A DNA stretch of 10,050 bases from Clostridia bacterium (GTDB lineage Bacteria; Bacillota; Clostridia; UBA1381): positions 1 to 10,050 of the forward strand of contig JAFQNU010000100.1 of assembly GCA_017420825.1 (NCBI GenBank). The letters run 5' to 3'. A model generated the notes under the pieces. It saw only the letters and a program-made list of their open reading frames with translations, had not been told where the DNA came from and did no database searches. Each line of letters opens with the position of its first letter. The stretch's first letter is position 1. The translations under genes and the position numbers were made by a program. Shown here in pieces: positions 1-6,548 of the stretch.

Positions 1-9
1 GCCTATATA

Positions 10-34
10 ACATAATTCCAATTATGTGGTAAGA
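10..34 (+). repeat. Left inverted repeat (IR-L), probable recombinase site
   Basis: This 25-bp repeat is the exact reverse complement of 274-298. Its first 18 bases form a near-palindrome, ACATAATT CC AATTATGT, followed by GGTAAGA on the side facing the promoter segment. The near-palindromic part resembles a tyrosine recombinase core, with two opposed binding arms around an asymmetric centre. The central CC here (GG in the other copy) gives the site a direction, as inversion requires. Sequence identity ends sharply at both ends of the 25 bp. Confidence 0.85.
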
Positions 35-67
35 AAAAAGCATTTATTACGGATATATATTACGTTA

Positions 68-96
68 AGTATAGTACAAATTACATAATTTGTCAA
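68..96 (-). promoter_or_regulatory. Sigma-A promoter P1 in the invertible segment, pointing left
   Basis: Read on the minus strand, there is a perfect -35 TTGACA (91-96), a 17-bp spacer (74-90) and a -10 TATACT (68-73). Transcription would start near 61, cross IR-L and leave the window on the left. This is the promoter closest to the left boundary, and an 18-bp palindrome overlaps its -35 and spacer. Confidence 0.75.
76..93. promoter_or_regulatory. 18-bp palindrome inside promoter P1, possible operator
   Basis: The arms ACAAATTA and TAATTTGT are perfect reverse complements around a central CA. The palindrome covers most of the P1 spacer and the first bases of its -35, where a bound dimer would block RNA polymerase. 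Its size and form (8-2-8) match the near-palindrome in the flanking repeats, and both contain ACATAATT. It could therefore be a regulator's operator or an accessory site for the recombinase. No binding data are available. Confidence 0.35.
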
Positions 97-99
97 TAA

Positions 100-128
100 A
101 ATATAAACAATTTCAATAATTTTGTCAA
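100..128 (-). promoter_or_regulatory. Sigma-A promoter P2 in the invertible segment, pointing left
   Basis: Read on the minus strand, there is a perfect -35 TTGACA (123-128), a 17-bp spacer (106-122) and a -10 TATATT (100-105). It is in tandem with P1, 32 bp further upstream and in the same direction. Two such matches in one direction within 60 bp, with nothing comparable the other way, make a real directional promoter likely despite the AT-rich background. Confidence 0.65.
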
Positions 129-143
129 TTTGCATAAATAACG

Positions 144-200
144 GCATTAAAATCAAAGCTAACACAAAAATACAACATCGAGTTAGCCTTGTTTGAATGC
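144..200. repeat. Imperfect inverted repeat in the invertible segment
   Basis: The left arm 144-163 and right arm 182-200 pair imperfectly. GCATT (144-148) matches AATGC (196-200) and GCTAAC (158-163) matches GTTAGC (182-187), with partial pairing between and an 18-nt loop. On the plus strand the right arm is followed by a short T-rich stretch (TGTTTTCTT), so it could be a weak terminator or an RNA stem-loop. It might also be a protein site. Function unknown. Confidence 0.4.
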
Positions 201-233
201 TGTTTTCTTGATTTAGTATCCAAAATTGATAAA

Positions 234-261
234 ATTATAACAATTAATTCGTCAATTTCAA
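234..261 (-). promoter_or_regulatory. Possible third leftward promoter P3
   Basis: Read on the minus strand, there is a -35 TTGAAA (256-261), a 16-bp spacer and a perfect -10 TATAAT (234-239). It would transcribe the whole cassette interior, including the 144-200 inverted repeat, before reaching P2 and P1. In sequence this AT-rich, chance matches are common, so this is weaker than P1 and P2. Confidence 0.35.
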
Positions 262-273
262 CAAATTCTAAAA

Positions 274-298
274 TCTTACCACATAATTGGAATTATGT
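274..298 (-). repeat. Right inverted repeat (IR-R), probable recombinase site
   Basis: This is a perfect 25-bp inverted copy of 10-34. The TCTTACC flank faces the interior and the near-palindrome ACATAATT GG AATTATGT lies outside. It ends 11 bp before the recombinase stop codon. On the plus strand its palindromic part is followed at once by G and seven T, so it may also act as a terminator for transcription coming from the cassette in the flipped state. Confidence 0.85.
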
Positions 299-309
299 GT
301 TTTTTTATT
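281..309 (+). terminator. Possible plus-strand terminator formed by IR-R and a T-tract
   Basis: On the plus strand the near-palindrome ACATAATT/AATTATGT (281-298) can fold into a 6-8 bp hairpin. It is followed by G, seven T (300-306), A and TTT. The stem is all A/T pairs except one, so it is weak. The T-run lies outside the invertible segment and has no counterpart beyond IR-L. It would therefore stop transcripts only in the flipped orientation, shielding the recombinase gene from antisense transcription. Confidence 0.35.
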
Positions 310-1155
310 TCAGCACTTAATATGCACAAGTCCTAATTTCTGTATTTTCCTTTGATGTATTTCGCCTGTCTCCATTGTATAAATACGTGTTGTATTTATG
401 CTTGAATGTCCGAGTATATCTGCAAGTCTGACTATATCTTTTTCAATTGTGTAAAATGTTCTGGCGAACAAATGTCTTAAATTATGTGGAAAAACCTTTT
501 CCCTTAAAACTGCTGCCTCATCACATAGTTTTTTCATATCCGACCATATATTTGAACGGTCAATTGGTTTTCCTGTTCGGGAAACAAAGACCGAACCACC
601 TGTTAACTTCTGTTCACGTATATATCTTTTTAAAATCACACACAATGACTTTGGCAAAAACACACGTCTTATTTTCCCCTTACTCTTTATTTCCGCAAAT
701 TCCCGGATAACCGCCTCACAGGTTACGAATTTTAATTCAGATACCCTTATCCCCGATGAACAAATTGTCTGCATTATCAGCATCAGTCTTTTATTTCCCT
801 TTTTTCGTGCTGCATTTAAAAGTCTTTCATATTCCTGTTTTGTAAGCTCCTTGTCCTTGTTTAAAAAGATTTGCTTTTGAATTTTCAATGTCTTTATTTT
901 CAGCTCATGCCACCCGGCAAATTCAAAAAAGCTGTTAATTGATGAAATTATGGAATTTACGCTTGTTGGTGCATACTTTTGGCAAAGCACCTGCTTGTAT
1001 TCTAAAACTATTGTCTTAGTTATCTCATTATTTCTGCACCACTTATAAAAGAAGCTTATATCCCTTACATACTTTTCTATGGTTGTCTGTGTCCTCTCCT
1101 CTTCAATTAAATGCCTCTTAAAATCGTCAATAAGTTTTTTATTTAATTTTCTCAT
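310..1155 (-). CDS. Tyrosine-type site-specific recombinase, probable invertase of the adjacent switch
   Basis: This 281-aa protein is of normal length for the XerC/D-like integrase family. Residues 1 to about 90 are the N-terminal helical DNA-binding (SAM-like) domain, and about 105-281 are the catalytic domain. The active-site set is visible: R137 (GIRVSEL), a lysine in the beta-hairpin near K159 (KSKGK), H224 and R227 (HNLRH), H250 (LGHSS) and the nucleophile Y259 (TRIYT). It looks catalytically intact. The ATG is preceded by GGGAGAG about 8 nt upstream. The gene stands alone, with an operon terminator upstream and the 25-bp inverted repeats 11 bp beyond its TGA stop. From that position I infer that it inverts the 35-273 promoter segment. 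A XerD housekeeping role is unlikely, because this is a compact orphan next to its own repeats. No clear sigma-A promoter is visible in 1156-1250. Confidence 0.9.
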   Translation of the reverse strand: MRKLNKKLIDDFKRHLIEEERTQTTIEKYVRDISFFYKWCRNNEITKTIVLEYKQVLCQKYAPTSVNSIISSINSFFEFAGWHELKIKTLKIQKQIFLNKDKELTKQEYERLLNAARKKGNKRLMLIMQTICSSGIRVSELKFVTCEAVIREFAEIKSKGKIRRVFLPKSLCVILKRYIREQKLTGGSVFVSRTGKPIDRSNIWSDMKKLCDEAAVLREKVFPHNLRHLFARTFYTIEKDIVRLADILGHSSINTTRIYTMETGEIHQRKIQKLGLVHIKC

Positions 1156-1250
1156 TTTATCACTCTCCCGTTATGTATTCTTATCTTTTGTGTAAAAAAA
1201 TACACCGTAATACACGAACTTTCTTTAAAAATTCATATATCACGGCAAAA

Positions 1251-1280
1251 GAAAAACCCCCAGGGAGTTTCCCTGAGGGT
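1251..1280 (-). terminator. Intrinsic terminator of the IspH-S1 operon
   Basis: On the minus strand, 11 nt after the fusion gene's TAA, an 11-bp stem (ACCCTCAGGGA with TCCCTGGGGGT, one G-U pair) closes a 3-nt loop and is followed by TTTTTC and further T residues. This is a strong Rho-independent terminator. It separates the long operon from the recombinase gene downstream. Confidence 0.92.
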
Positions 1281-1290
1281 ATCTTGTTTA

Positions 1291-3369
1291 TTATTCTGCG
1301 TCTGTTGTTTCCTCTGCAACTTCTTCAACTGCAGGTTCCTCAACAACTTCCTCTGCAGCCTCAGCAGCTGCTTCCTCTGCAATAAATTTTTCAATATCAA
1401 CAGGAACAACCTCATCAGCAGGAATTTCCTCAACAGGCTCTTCTTTAACCTCTTCCTTAACAACAGGAGCTATTAAAGCTCTGATGCTTAAGCTGATTTT
1501 CCTTGTTTCCCAGTTAATCTCTGTAATCTTTGCCTCAACCTCGTCACCGATTGTTAAAACATCCTCAGGCTTATCAATTCTTCTGTCAGCAATCTGTGAA
1601 ATGTGGATAAGACCATCAATATTCGGCATAATCTGAGCAAATGCTCCGAAAGGCATAATTCTTACAATTGTACACTTAACTACATCATCAACATGTAATG
1701 TGTTCTGAGCGATTACCCAAGGATTATCCTCTGCCTTCTTAAATCCTAATGAAATCTTCTTTGTTTCAGCATTGATATCCTTAACATAAACTGTAAGAAC
1801 ATCGCCCTCTTTAACAACCTCTGACGGGTGCTTAATTTTGTTCCAGCTAAGCTCTGAAATATGAACAAGACCGTCAACTCCGCCAAGGTCAACAAAAGCA
1901 CCAAATGATGTCAATGACTTAACTGCACCTGTATATTCCTTACCAACTTCGCATTCTGCCCAGAACTTATCTTCAACTTCCTGCTTCTGTGCAGCAAGGA
2001 GAACTCTTGCAGAACCTACAACACGCTTTCTCTTCTCATCAATATCTATGAGCTTAACATCTATCTCAGTATTGAGAAGGCTCTCCAAATCCTGAATGTA
2101 TCTTAAAGCTATCTGCTTTGCAGGAACAAATATCTGATAAGACTCAGCTAATGCAACAACGCCTCCTTTAACTACCTTGACAATTTTTGCAGTTAACACA
2201 TCACCGTTGTCATATGCTGCCTTAATTTTGTTCCAGCTTTCCATAGCAACAAGCTTCTTTCTTGAAAGAACAACCTTACCTTCAGCATCATTAACGCCAA
2301 CAACATAAACTGTGATTGTATCTCCTTCCTTAACAAGATCTGTTGTCTTCTGGTAAGGATCATCTGTAAGCTGGTCAAGAGCTAACTGACCATTGTACTT
2401 AAATCCACCTAAGTCAACAATAACCTCATTACCGCGAACTTCAACAACAGTTCCGTCAATAATGTCCCCATTGTTCAGGGTTTTGCTGCCATACTGTTCA
2501 AACAGCTCGGCAAAGTTTTCTTCGTTTTTGATTTTTTCATCCATCGTTGTAAAAACCTCCTCGATAATACTCCCGGGTGTTGATGCTCCAGCAGTAATAC
2601 CTATCTTTCTTTTTTTTAAATATATATTCTGAGGAATATCCTCAAAATTTTCAATAAAGTAACTCTCCTTGCACATACTTTTTGCTATTTCAAAAAGCTT
2701 TTGCGAATTTGAGCTTTTTGCCCCTCCGATTACAAACATTATATCGGATTGAGCAGCAAGGCTTTTCGCCTCCTCTTGTCTTTCCTTCGTTGCTCCACAT
2801 ATTGTATCAAAAATTAGGGTACTTTGGCAAGTGTTTTTTGCATTTTGTACTATTTGCACAAAAATATTTTTATTTATAGTCGTTTGTGCAACAATACATA
2901 CATCGTTATTTGCAAATTCTTCAGGAAATTTATCGTCAATTGAATATGTTATAAAAGCTTCATTATTACACCAGCCATTAATTCCGATTACCTCTGGATG
3001 ATTTTTGTCTCCGACAATTATAATTTTATATCCCTTTTCATAATGTTCTTTTACTATTTTATGAATTTTCTTTACAAATGGACATGTTAAGTCAATATAC
3101 CTTAAATTTCTTTCTTCAAGTCTTTTAATTACAGCCTCTCCCACTCCATGAGCTCTTATTACAACAAGACTTCCTTCTTCAATTTCCTCGACATCATCAC
3201 AAACCGAAACTCCTTTTTGTGAAAGCTCCTCTATGACCTGTCTGTTGTGTATCAAATCACCAAGTGTTATTATTCTATCCTCTGTTTTACAAAGCTCAAA
3301 GGTTTTACTCACTGCACGGCTTACTCCATAACAAAAGCCGGCAGATTTTGCAACCGTTATTCTATCCAT
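1291..3369 (-). CDS. ispH-rpsA: Bifunctional IspH (HMBPP reductase) / ribosomal protein S1 fusion
   Basis: One 692-aa protein joins two functions. Residues 1 to about 280 are IspH, the [4Fe-4S] enzyme that reduces HMBPP to IPP and DMAPP in the last step of the MEP isoprenoid pathway. The three cluster cysteines are present (C13 in GFCYGV, C96 in TCPF, C191 in TICGAT), as are H41, H74, H124, E126 and the SSNS motif at 219-222. From about 300 there are four S1 RNA-binding repeats (about 300-371, 388-456, 476-545, 560-631). These resemble ribosomal protein S1, which helps mRNA bind the 30S subunit. The last 60 residues are a Glu/Ala/Val-rich acidic tail. The ATG has GAGGGAG about 8 nt upstream. 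It is the last gene of the operon, 18 nt after plsC. Such fusions are known in Clostridia. The enzyme half looks intact. S1 function on the ribosome is inferred from the repeats. Confidence 0.95.
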   Translation of the reverse strand: MDRITVAKSAGFCYGVSRAVSKTFELCKTEDRIITLGDLIHNRQVIEELSQKGVSVCDDVEEIEEGSLVVIRAHGVGEAVIKRLEERNLRYIDLTCPFVKKIHKIVKEHYEKGYKIIIVGDKNHPEVIGINGWCNNEAFITYSIDDKFPEEFANNDVCIVAQTTINKNIFVQIVQNAKNTCQSTLIFDTICGATKERQEEAKSLAAQSDIMFVIGGAKSSNSQKLFEIAKSMCKESYFIENFEDIPQNIYLKKRKIGITAGASTPGSIIEEVFTTMDEKIKNEENFAELFEQYGSKTLNNGDIIDGTVVEVRGNEVIVDLGGFKYNGQLALDQLTDDPYQKTTDLVKEGDTITVYVVGVNDAEGKVVLSRKKLVAMESWNKIKAAYDNGDVLTAKIVKVVKGGVVALAESYQIFVPAKQIALRYIQDLESLLNTEIDVKLIDIDEKRKRVVGSARVLLAAQKQEVEDKFWAECEVGKEYTGAVKSLTSFGAFVDLGGVDGLVHISELSWNKIKHPSEVVKEGDVLTVYVKDINAETKKISLGFKKAEDNPWVIAQNTLHVDDVVKCTIVRIMPFGAFAQIMPNIDGLIHISQIADRRIDKPEDVLTIGDEVEAKITEINWETRKISLSIRALIAPVVKEEVKEEPVEEIPADEVVPVDIEKFIAEEAAAEAAEEVVEEPAVEEVAEETTDAE

Positions 3370-3387
3370 TGCCTATTCTCCCTCTTT

Positions 3388-3966
3388 TTAGTCAAGAGCA
3401 TATATTTTATGCAGCAAATCATCACTTAGCCCCTGCAATGTCTCAATTGTAAGCTTTTCTCCGTAATACGCTGAATATTCAACAGGTTCTCCTATTAAAA
3501 CATTGACCTTTGACATCCACTTATATCCACCGCTTATTTTAACAGGTACAATCGGAATTTGTGCTTTTGTTGCAAGCATAACTGCTCCGGGCTTAGCATT
3601 TCCCTTTTGTCCTTTTTTAACCCTTGTACCCTCCGGGAACATTGCAACAACTTCACCATCACGAAGTCTTGTCAATGCAGCCTTTATAGCTCCTATATCT
3701 CCTTTTCCTCTCTGTACAGGAAAAGCACCAAGACTAGTTATTAGCCAACCGAAAAACTTATTTTTAAAAAGCTCTGCCTTTGCCATAAAACCAAGTCGTC
3801 TGGGTGTACAGACACCTGCTACAATAACGTCCCAGTAGCTTCTGTGATTTATTGCAACTATTATGCCACCATCTTTTGGCATGTTTTCTTTTCCATAAAC
3901 CTTTATTCTGAACACAAAAAACAAAAACACACGCAAAATTACTTTTACTATATTAAAAACTATCAT
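3388..3966 (-). CDS. plsC: 1-acyl-sn-glycerol-3-phosphate acyltransferase (PlsC family)
   Basis: This 192-aa protein transfers a fatty acyl group to lysophosphatidate, giving phosphatidate for membrane lipid synthesis at the cytoplasmic membrane. The N-terminal 20 residues are hydrophobic and can anchor it. The family's catalytic HX4D motif is NHRSYWD (H41, D46) and the glycerol-phosphate binding motif is FPEGTR (110-115). The later IVPVKISG motif also fits. Length is short but normal for compact bacterial PlsC. Its ATG lies 2 nt after the cmk stop, with the GGAG-type ribosome site inside the end of cmk, so the two are probably translationally coupled. The order cmk-plsC-ispH/S1 is familiar from Clostridia. 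Acyl-donor specificity cannot be read from the sequence. Confidence 0.9.
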   Translation of the reverse strand: MIVFNIVKVILRVFLFFVFRIKVYGKENMPKDGGIIVAINHRSYWDVIVAGVCTPRRLGFMAKAELFKNKFFGWLITSLGAFPVQRGKGDIGAIKAALTRLRDGEVVAMFPEGTRVKKGQKGNAKPGAVMLATKAQIPIVPVKISGGYKWMSKVNVLIGEPVEYSAYYGEKLTIETLQGLSDDLLHKIYALD

Positions 3967-3968
3967 TC

Positions 3969-4643
3969 TTATCTCTCCGTATCTAATTTTTCCTTTACCA
4001 TACTATACAAAACATCGCACGACTCTTCATAGCTTAACTCTGATGTATCCACTAAAATTGCGTCCTCAGCCTGTCTTAATGGCGCAAATTCTCTTTCAGA
4101 ATCGTTTTTGTCTCTGAATTCAATATCCTCTATTACCTTACTGATTTCACATTGCATTCCCTTTTGCTTCATTTCAAGATATCTTCTTTTTGCCCGCTCT
4201 GCAACTGATGCAGTAAGAAATATTTTAAAATCAGCATCAGGTAAAACATAAGTACCTATATCCCTTCCGTCCATAATTACAGATTTTTCATTTGCTATCT
4301 TTCTTTGCAATTCCACAAGCTTTAATCTTACAGACGGTATTACAGCTATCTTTGAAGATGCAATTGTTGCATCAGGCTCACGTATTCTTTTTGATACATC
4401 AACACCATTTAAAAAGATGTGCTGTCCGTCTTCTTCATAGGATATGTCTATATTTATTTTATCAAGATGAGGTGTTATCTCTTCATCAGTGATTTCAATA
4501 CCATTTTCAAGGGCATAAACTCCGCATGCACGATACATCGCGCCTGTGTCAACATAAACCAAACCCAACCTTTTTGCTACTTCCTTAGAAATCGAGCTTT
4601 TACCCGCTCCTGCAGGCCCGTCAATCGCAATTTTAATACTCAT
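3969..4643 (-). CDS. cmk: Cytidylate kinase
   Basis: This 224-aa protein phosphorylates CMP and dCMP with ATP to the diphosphates, feeding pyrimidine nucleotide salvage. The P-loop GPAGAGKSS is at residues 9-17, followed by DTGAMYR (32-38), which contacts the nucleotide. The DGRDIGT motif and the C-terminal FRDKNDSERE and DTS segments are those of the Cmk family. I chose the ATG at 4643 over the in-frame TTG at 4655. GGAG lies about 7 nt before the ATG, and the protein then opens with the usual MSIKIAIDGPAG. The longer start would place the ribosome site inside the gene. It follows aroH after 16 nt and abuts plsC. In many Firmicutes cmk is also next to an S1 gene, as here two genes on. Confidence 0.95.
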   Translation of the reverse strand: MSIKIAIDGPAGAGKSSISKEVAKRLGLVYVDTGAMYRACGVYALENGIEITDEEITPHLDKINIDISYEEDGQHIFLNGVDVSKRIREPDATIASSKIAVIPSVRLKLVELQRKIANEKSVIMDGRDIGTYVLPDADFKIFLTASVAERAKRRYLEMKQKGMQCEISKVIEDIEFRDKNDSEREFAPLRQAEDAILVDTSELSYEESCDVLYSMVKEKLDTER

Positions 4644-4659
4644 AACTATCTCCAATCTG

Positions 4660-5019
4660 TTACTTAGCTAAATCAGGACGTAATTTCTTTGCCCCTCTTA
4701 AATAAACGTGATTAATTTCTTTTAACTCCTTGTCCGAATTAATTAAAATTATAACTCTGATACATTTCTCCAATGCTCCCGGAACATTAAGCTCCGGCAT
4801 GTTCATAAGCGGAACATCAGTATATCCCATTTCTCTTGCTCTTACAGCCGGATAACACGCATTTAAATCCTGTGTAAGCGTAAAGGTTATACTTATCATG
4901 TCCTCCTGCACCAAAGAGTTTTCTTCTGCTATTTTTTTTAGCATTTCTTCGGTTGCTTCCCAAATTTCTTCTTTTGTGTTATTTTCAACCGTTGTTGCTC
5001 CTCTTATTGCTCTTACCAT
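4660..5019 (-). CDS. aroH: Monofunctional chorismate mutase, AroH type
   Basis: This 119-aa protein converts chorismate to prephenate, the branch point to phenylalanine and tyrosine. It belongs to the trimeric AroH fold first known from Bacillus subtilis, not the helical AroQ fold. The opening VRAIRGATTVE and the closing HVYLRGAKKLRPDL are characteristic. Residues matching the known active site are R6, R62, E76, R88 (KCIRV) and Y106 (VYLRGA). The length matches the family. It has an ATG start with a GGGA-type ribosome site and lies 15 nt after dtd. No other aromatic amino acid genes are nearby, so its place in this operon is one of co-expression with growth genes. No leader or attenuator is visible. 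Confidence 0.95.
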   Translation of the reverse strand: MVRAIRGATTVENNTKEEIWEATEEMLKKIAEENSLVQEDMISITFTLTQDLNACYPAVRAREMGYTDVPLMNMPELNVPGALEKCIRVIILINSDKELKEINHVYLRGAKKLRPDLAK

Positions 5020-5034
5020 GATTTTCCCTTTCCC

Positions 5035-5484
5035 TTAAAATAACTTTGTACTGTCCAATAACATTGTCACAGGTCCGTCATTAACCAAAGAAACCTGCAT
5101 ATCTGCCGCAAATCGACCTGTTTGAGTTACAATTCCGCAAGTGTTGAAATACTCACAAACCTCCTCATACAGTTTTTTTGCCATATTCGGTTCTCCTGCC
5201 TTATCAAAGCTCGGTCTTCTGCCCTTTCGGCAATCGCCATAAAGTGTGAATTGAGAAATAACAAGGAGCTCTCCTTCAATATCCTTTATTGACAAATTCA
5301 TCTTACCATTTTCATCCTCAAACACTCTTAAATTAATTATCTTGTCGGCAATATATTTCATGTCTTCAACAGTATCTCCATCACCAACACCAAGAAGTAC
5401 CATAAAGCCTTTATTTATTTTTCCTATTACCTCATTGTCAACACTTACAGACGCACAGTTTACTCTCTGAACTACCGCTCTCAT
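5035..5484 (-). CDS. dtd: D-aminoacyl-tRNA deacylase
   Basis: This 149-aa protein hydrolyses D-amino acids (and glycine) mis-attached to tRNA, a proofreading step that protects translation. Both signature motifs are present: SQFTL at 77-81 and the Gly-cisPro motif NDGPVT at 135-140, which together form the chirality-sensing site across the dimer. The length is standard. The ATG overlaps the stop of the ABC-F gene as ATGA (5481-5484), with a perfect AGGAGG about 7 nt upstream inside that gene. Translation is therefore coupled to the ABC-F C-terminal half. If the in-frame stop in the ABC-F gene lowers ribosome traffic, dtd could be affected, although its own strong ribosome site should allow direct entry. 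Confidence 0.95.
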   Translation of the reverse strand: MRAVVQRVNCASVSVDNEVIGKINKGFMVLLGVGDGDTVEDMKYIADKIINLRVFEDENGKMNLSIKDIEGELLVISQFTLYGDCRKGRRPSFDKAGEPNMAKKLYEEVCEYFNTCGIVTQTGRFAADMQVSLVNDGPVTMLLDSTKLF

Positions 5485-6443
5485 TTATCTTCCTCCTGAA
5501 GCATTTCCCATGTTTCATATTTTTCTTCAAGCTCGGAATTCTTTTGTGAAATCTCATTTGACAGTTCCATTGCTCTCTCATAATCCGATGCAATAGACGG
5601 ATTTTCAAGCTCCAAAGTAAGGGTTCTGATTTCTTCCTCAAGAACAGCAATCTCTTCCTCTGTCTTCTTTATTTTAGTCTGTCTTTTTCTTTTTTCCGAC
5701 TCTATTCTTTTTTGCTCACGATAATCAACCGCAGCAGATGTCTCCCGTTTTTTTGCAGTCAGCTCTGCACTTTGTACATTACCTCTTTTTTCAAGATAAT
5801 AATTATAATCACCATTATAACACACAACACTGTTGCTGTCCATATGATATATCTTATCTGCAAGCTTATTTATAAAATATCTGTCGTGCGATACTATGAG
5901 CATTGTTCCGTCATACTCGCAAAGGGCATTTTCCAATGCCTCTTTCGACTCTAAATCCATGTGGTTTGTAGGCTCGTCCATAATAAGGAAATTGACACTC
6001 TTTAAAATCAGCTTTACAAGCTCAACCCTTGCTCTCTCGCCTCCCGAGAGCTTGTTTATTTCCTTAAAAACGTCCTCACCTCTGAATAAAAATGCCGCAA
6101 GTGCATTTCTGATTGTTGTTTCTGTGAGCTTTGGATATTCGTCCCATACCTCATCAAGTACAGTTTTATCCATATGCAAATTCTGTTGTATCTGGTCGTA
6201 ATACCCCCAATAAGTATTTGCACCAAATTTGTATTCACCAAAATCTGCCTCTGTCTCGCCTGTTAATATCTTTAGCAATGTGGTCTTTCCACAACCATTT
6301 GAGCCGAGAAGAAAAACCTTTTCTCCTCTGTTTATCTGAAAACTCACATTTTCAAAAAGCTTTTTATTATCAAATCCCTTTGTAATACTCTCTCCAATTA
6401 GGGCAATATCACCGCCGCCCGGTACTGCTTTAAATGAGAACAC
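5481..6443 (-). CDS. ABC-F ATPase, C-terminal half (NBD2 and coiled coil)
   Basis: This is the same frame as the N-terminal half, 105 bp after it. It carries Walker A GSNGCGKTT (47-55), signature LSGGE (132-136), Walker B FLIMDEP (152-158) and the H-loop SHD (185-187). From about 225 to 320 follows a charged coiled coil like the C-terminal extension of YdiF/Uup proteins. The GTG at 6443 is only the first available start codon. GGAGG lies 17 nt before it, too far for efficient initiation, so independent translation of this half is doubtful. It more likely represents the remainder of a full-length protein. The stop overlaps the dtd start. Confidence 0.6.
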   Translation of the reverse strand: MFSFKAVPGGGDIALIGESITKGFDNKKLFENVSFQINRGEKVFLLGSNGCGKTTLLKILTGETEADFGEYKFGANTYWGYYDQIQQNLHMDKTVLDEVWDEYPKLTETTIRNALAAFLFRGEDVFKEINKLSGGERARVELVKLILKSVNFLIMDEPTNHMDLESKEALENALCEYDGTMLIVSHDRYFINKLADKIYHMDSNSVVCYNGDYNYYLEKRGNVQSAELTAKKRETSAAVDYREQKRIESEKRKRQTKIKKTEEEIAVLEEEIRTLTLELENPSIASDYERAMELSNEISQKNSELEEKYETWEMLQEEDK

Positions 6444-6548
6444 TGACTTTGAGAGTGTTTCCTCCGGCTTTTGAAGTGTTTCTTTCAGCTTATCTATAAC
6501 CTTTAGCTTACTTTCAGCCGTTTTTATATTCTTTTCCCTGTTCCATCT

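Larger units (their letters stand above)
10..298. mobile_element. Putative invertible promoter cassette (phase-variable DNA switch)
   Basis: The segment is bounded by two perfect 25-bp inverted repeats (10-34 and 274-298) with 239 bp between them. It lies 11 bp beyond the stop codon of a tyrosine recombinase gene. The interior is noncoding, very AT-rich, and carries two good sigma-A promoters plus one weaker one, all directed left. Known invertible promoters in Firmicutes and Bacteroidetes share this layout: short inverted repeats, a promoter between them and a neighbouring invertase. As written, the promoters read out across the left repeat toward genes beyond the window. After inversion they would read right into the 3' end of the recombinase gene on the wrong strand. 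No ORF is visible in 1-309. That the element really inverts is inferred, and the target gene cannot be seen. Confidence 0.8.

Noticed and set aside
447..710. Plus-strand open frame inside the recombinase gene
   Set aside because: It is a shadow of the recombinase coding sequence, which has all its catalytic residues. It has no ribosome site and no recognisable product.
1190..1205. GTGTA/TACAC inverted repeat before the recombinase gene
   Set aside because: The arms are five bp around an A-run, which is too short and too likely by chance to call an operator or hairpin.
4644..4655. TTG start of cmk four codons upstream
   Set aside because: The ribosome site GGAG lies between it and the ATG at 4643, and the ATG gives the usual family N-terminus.
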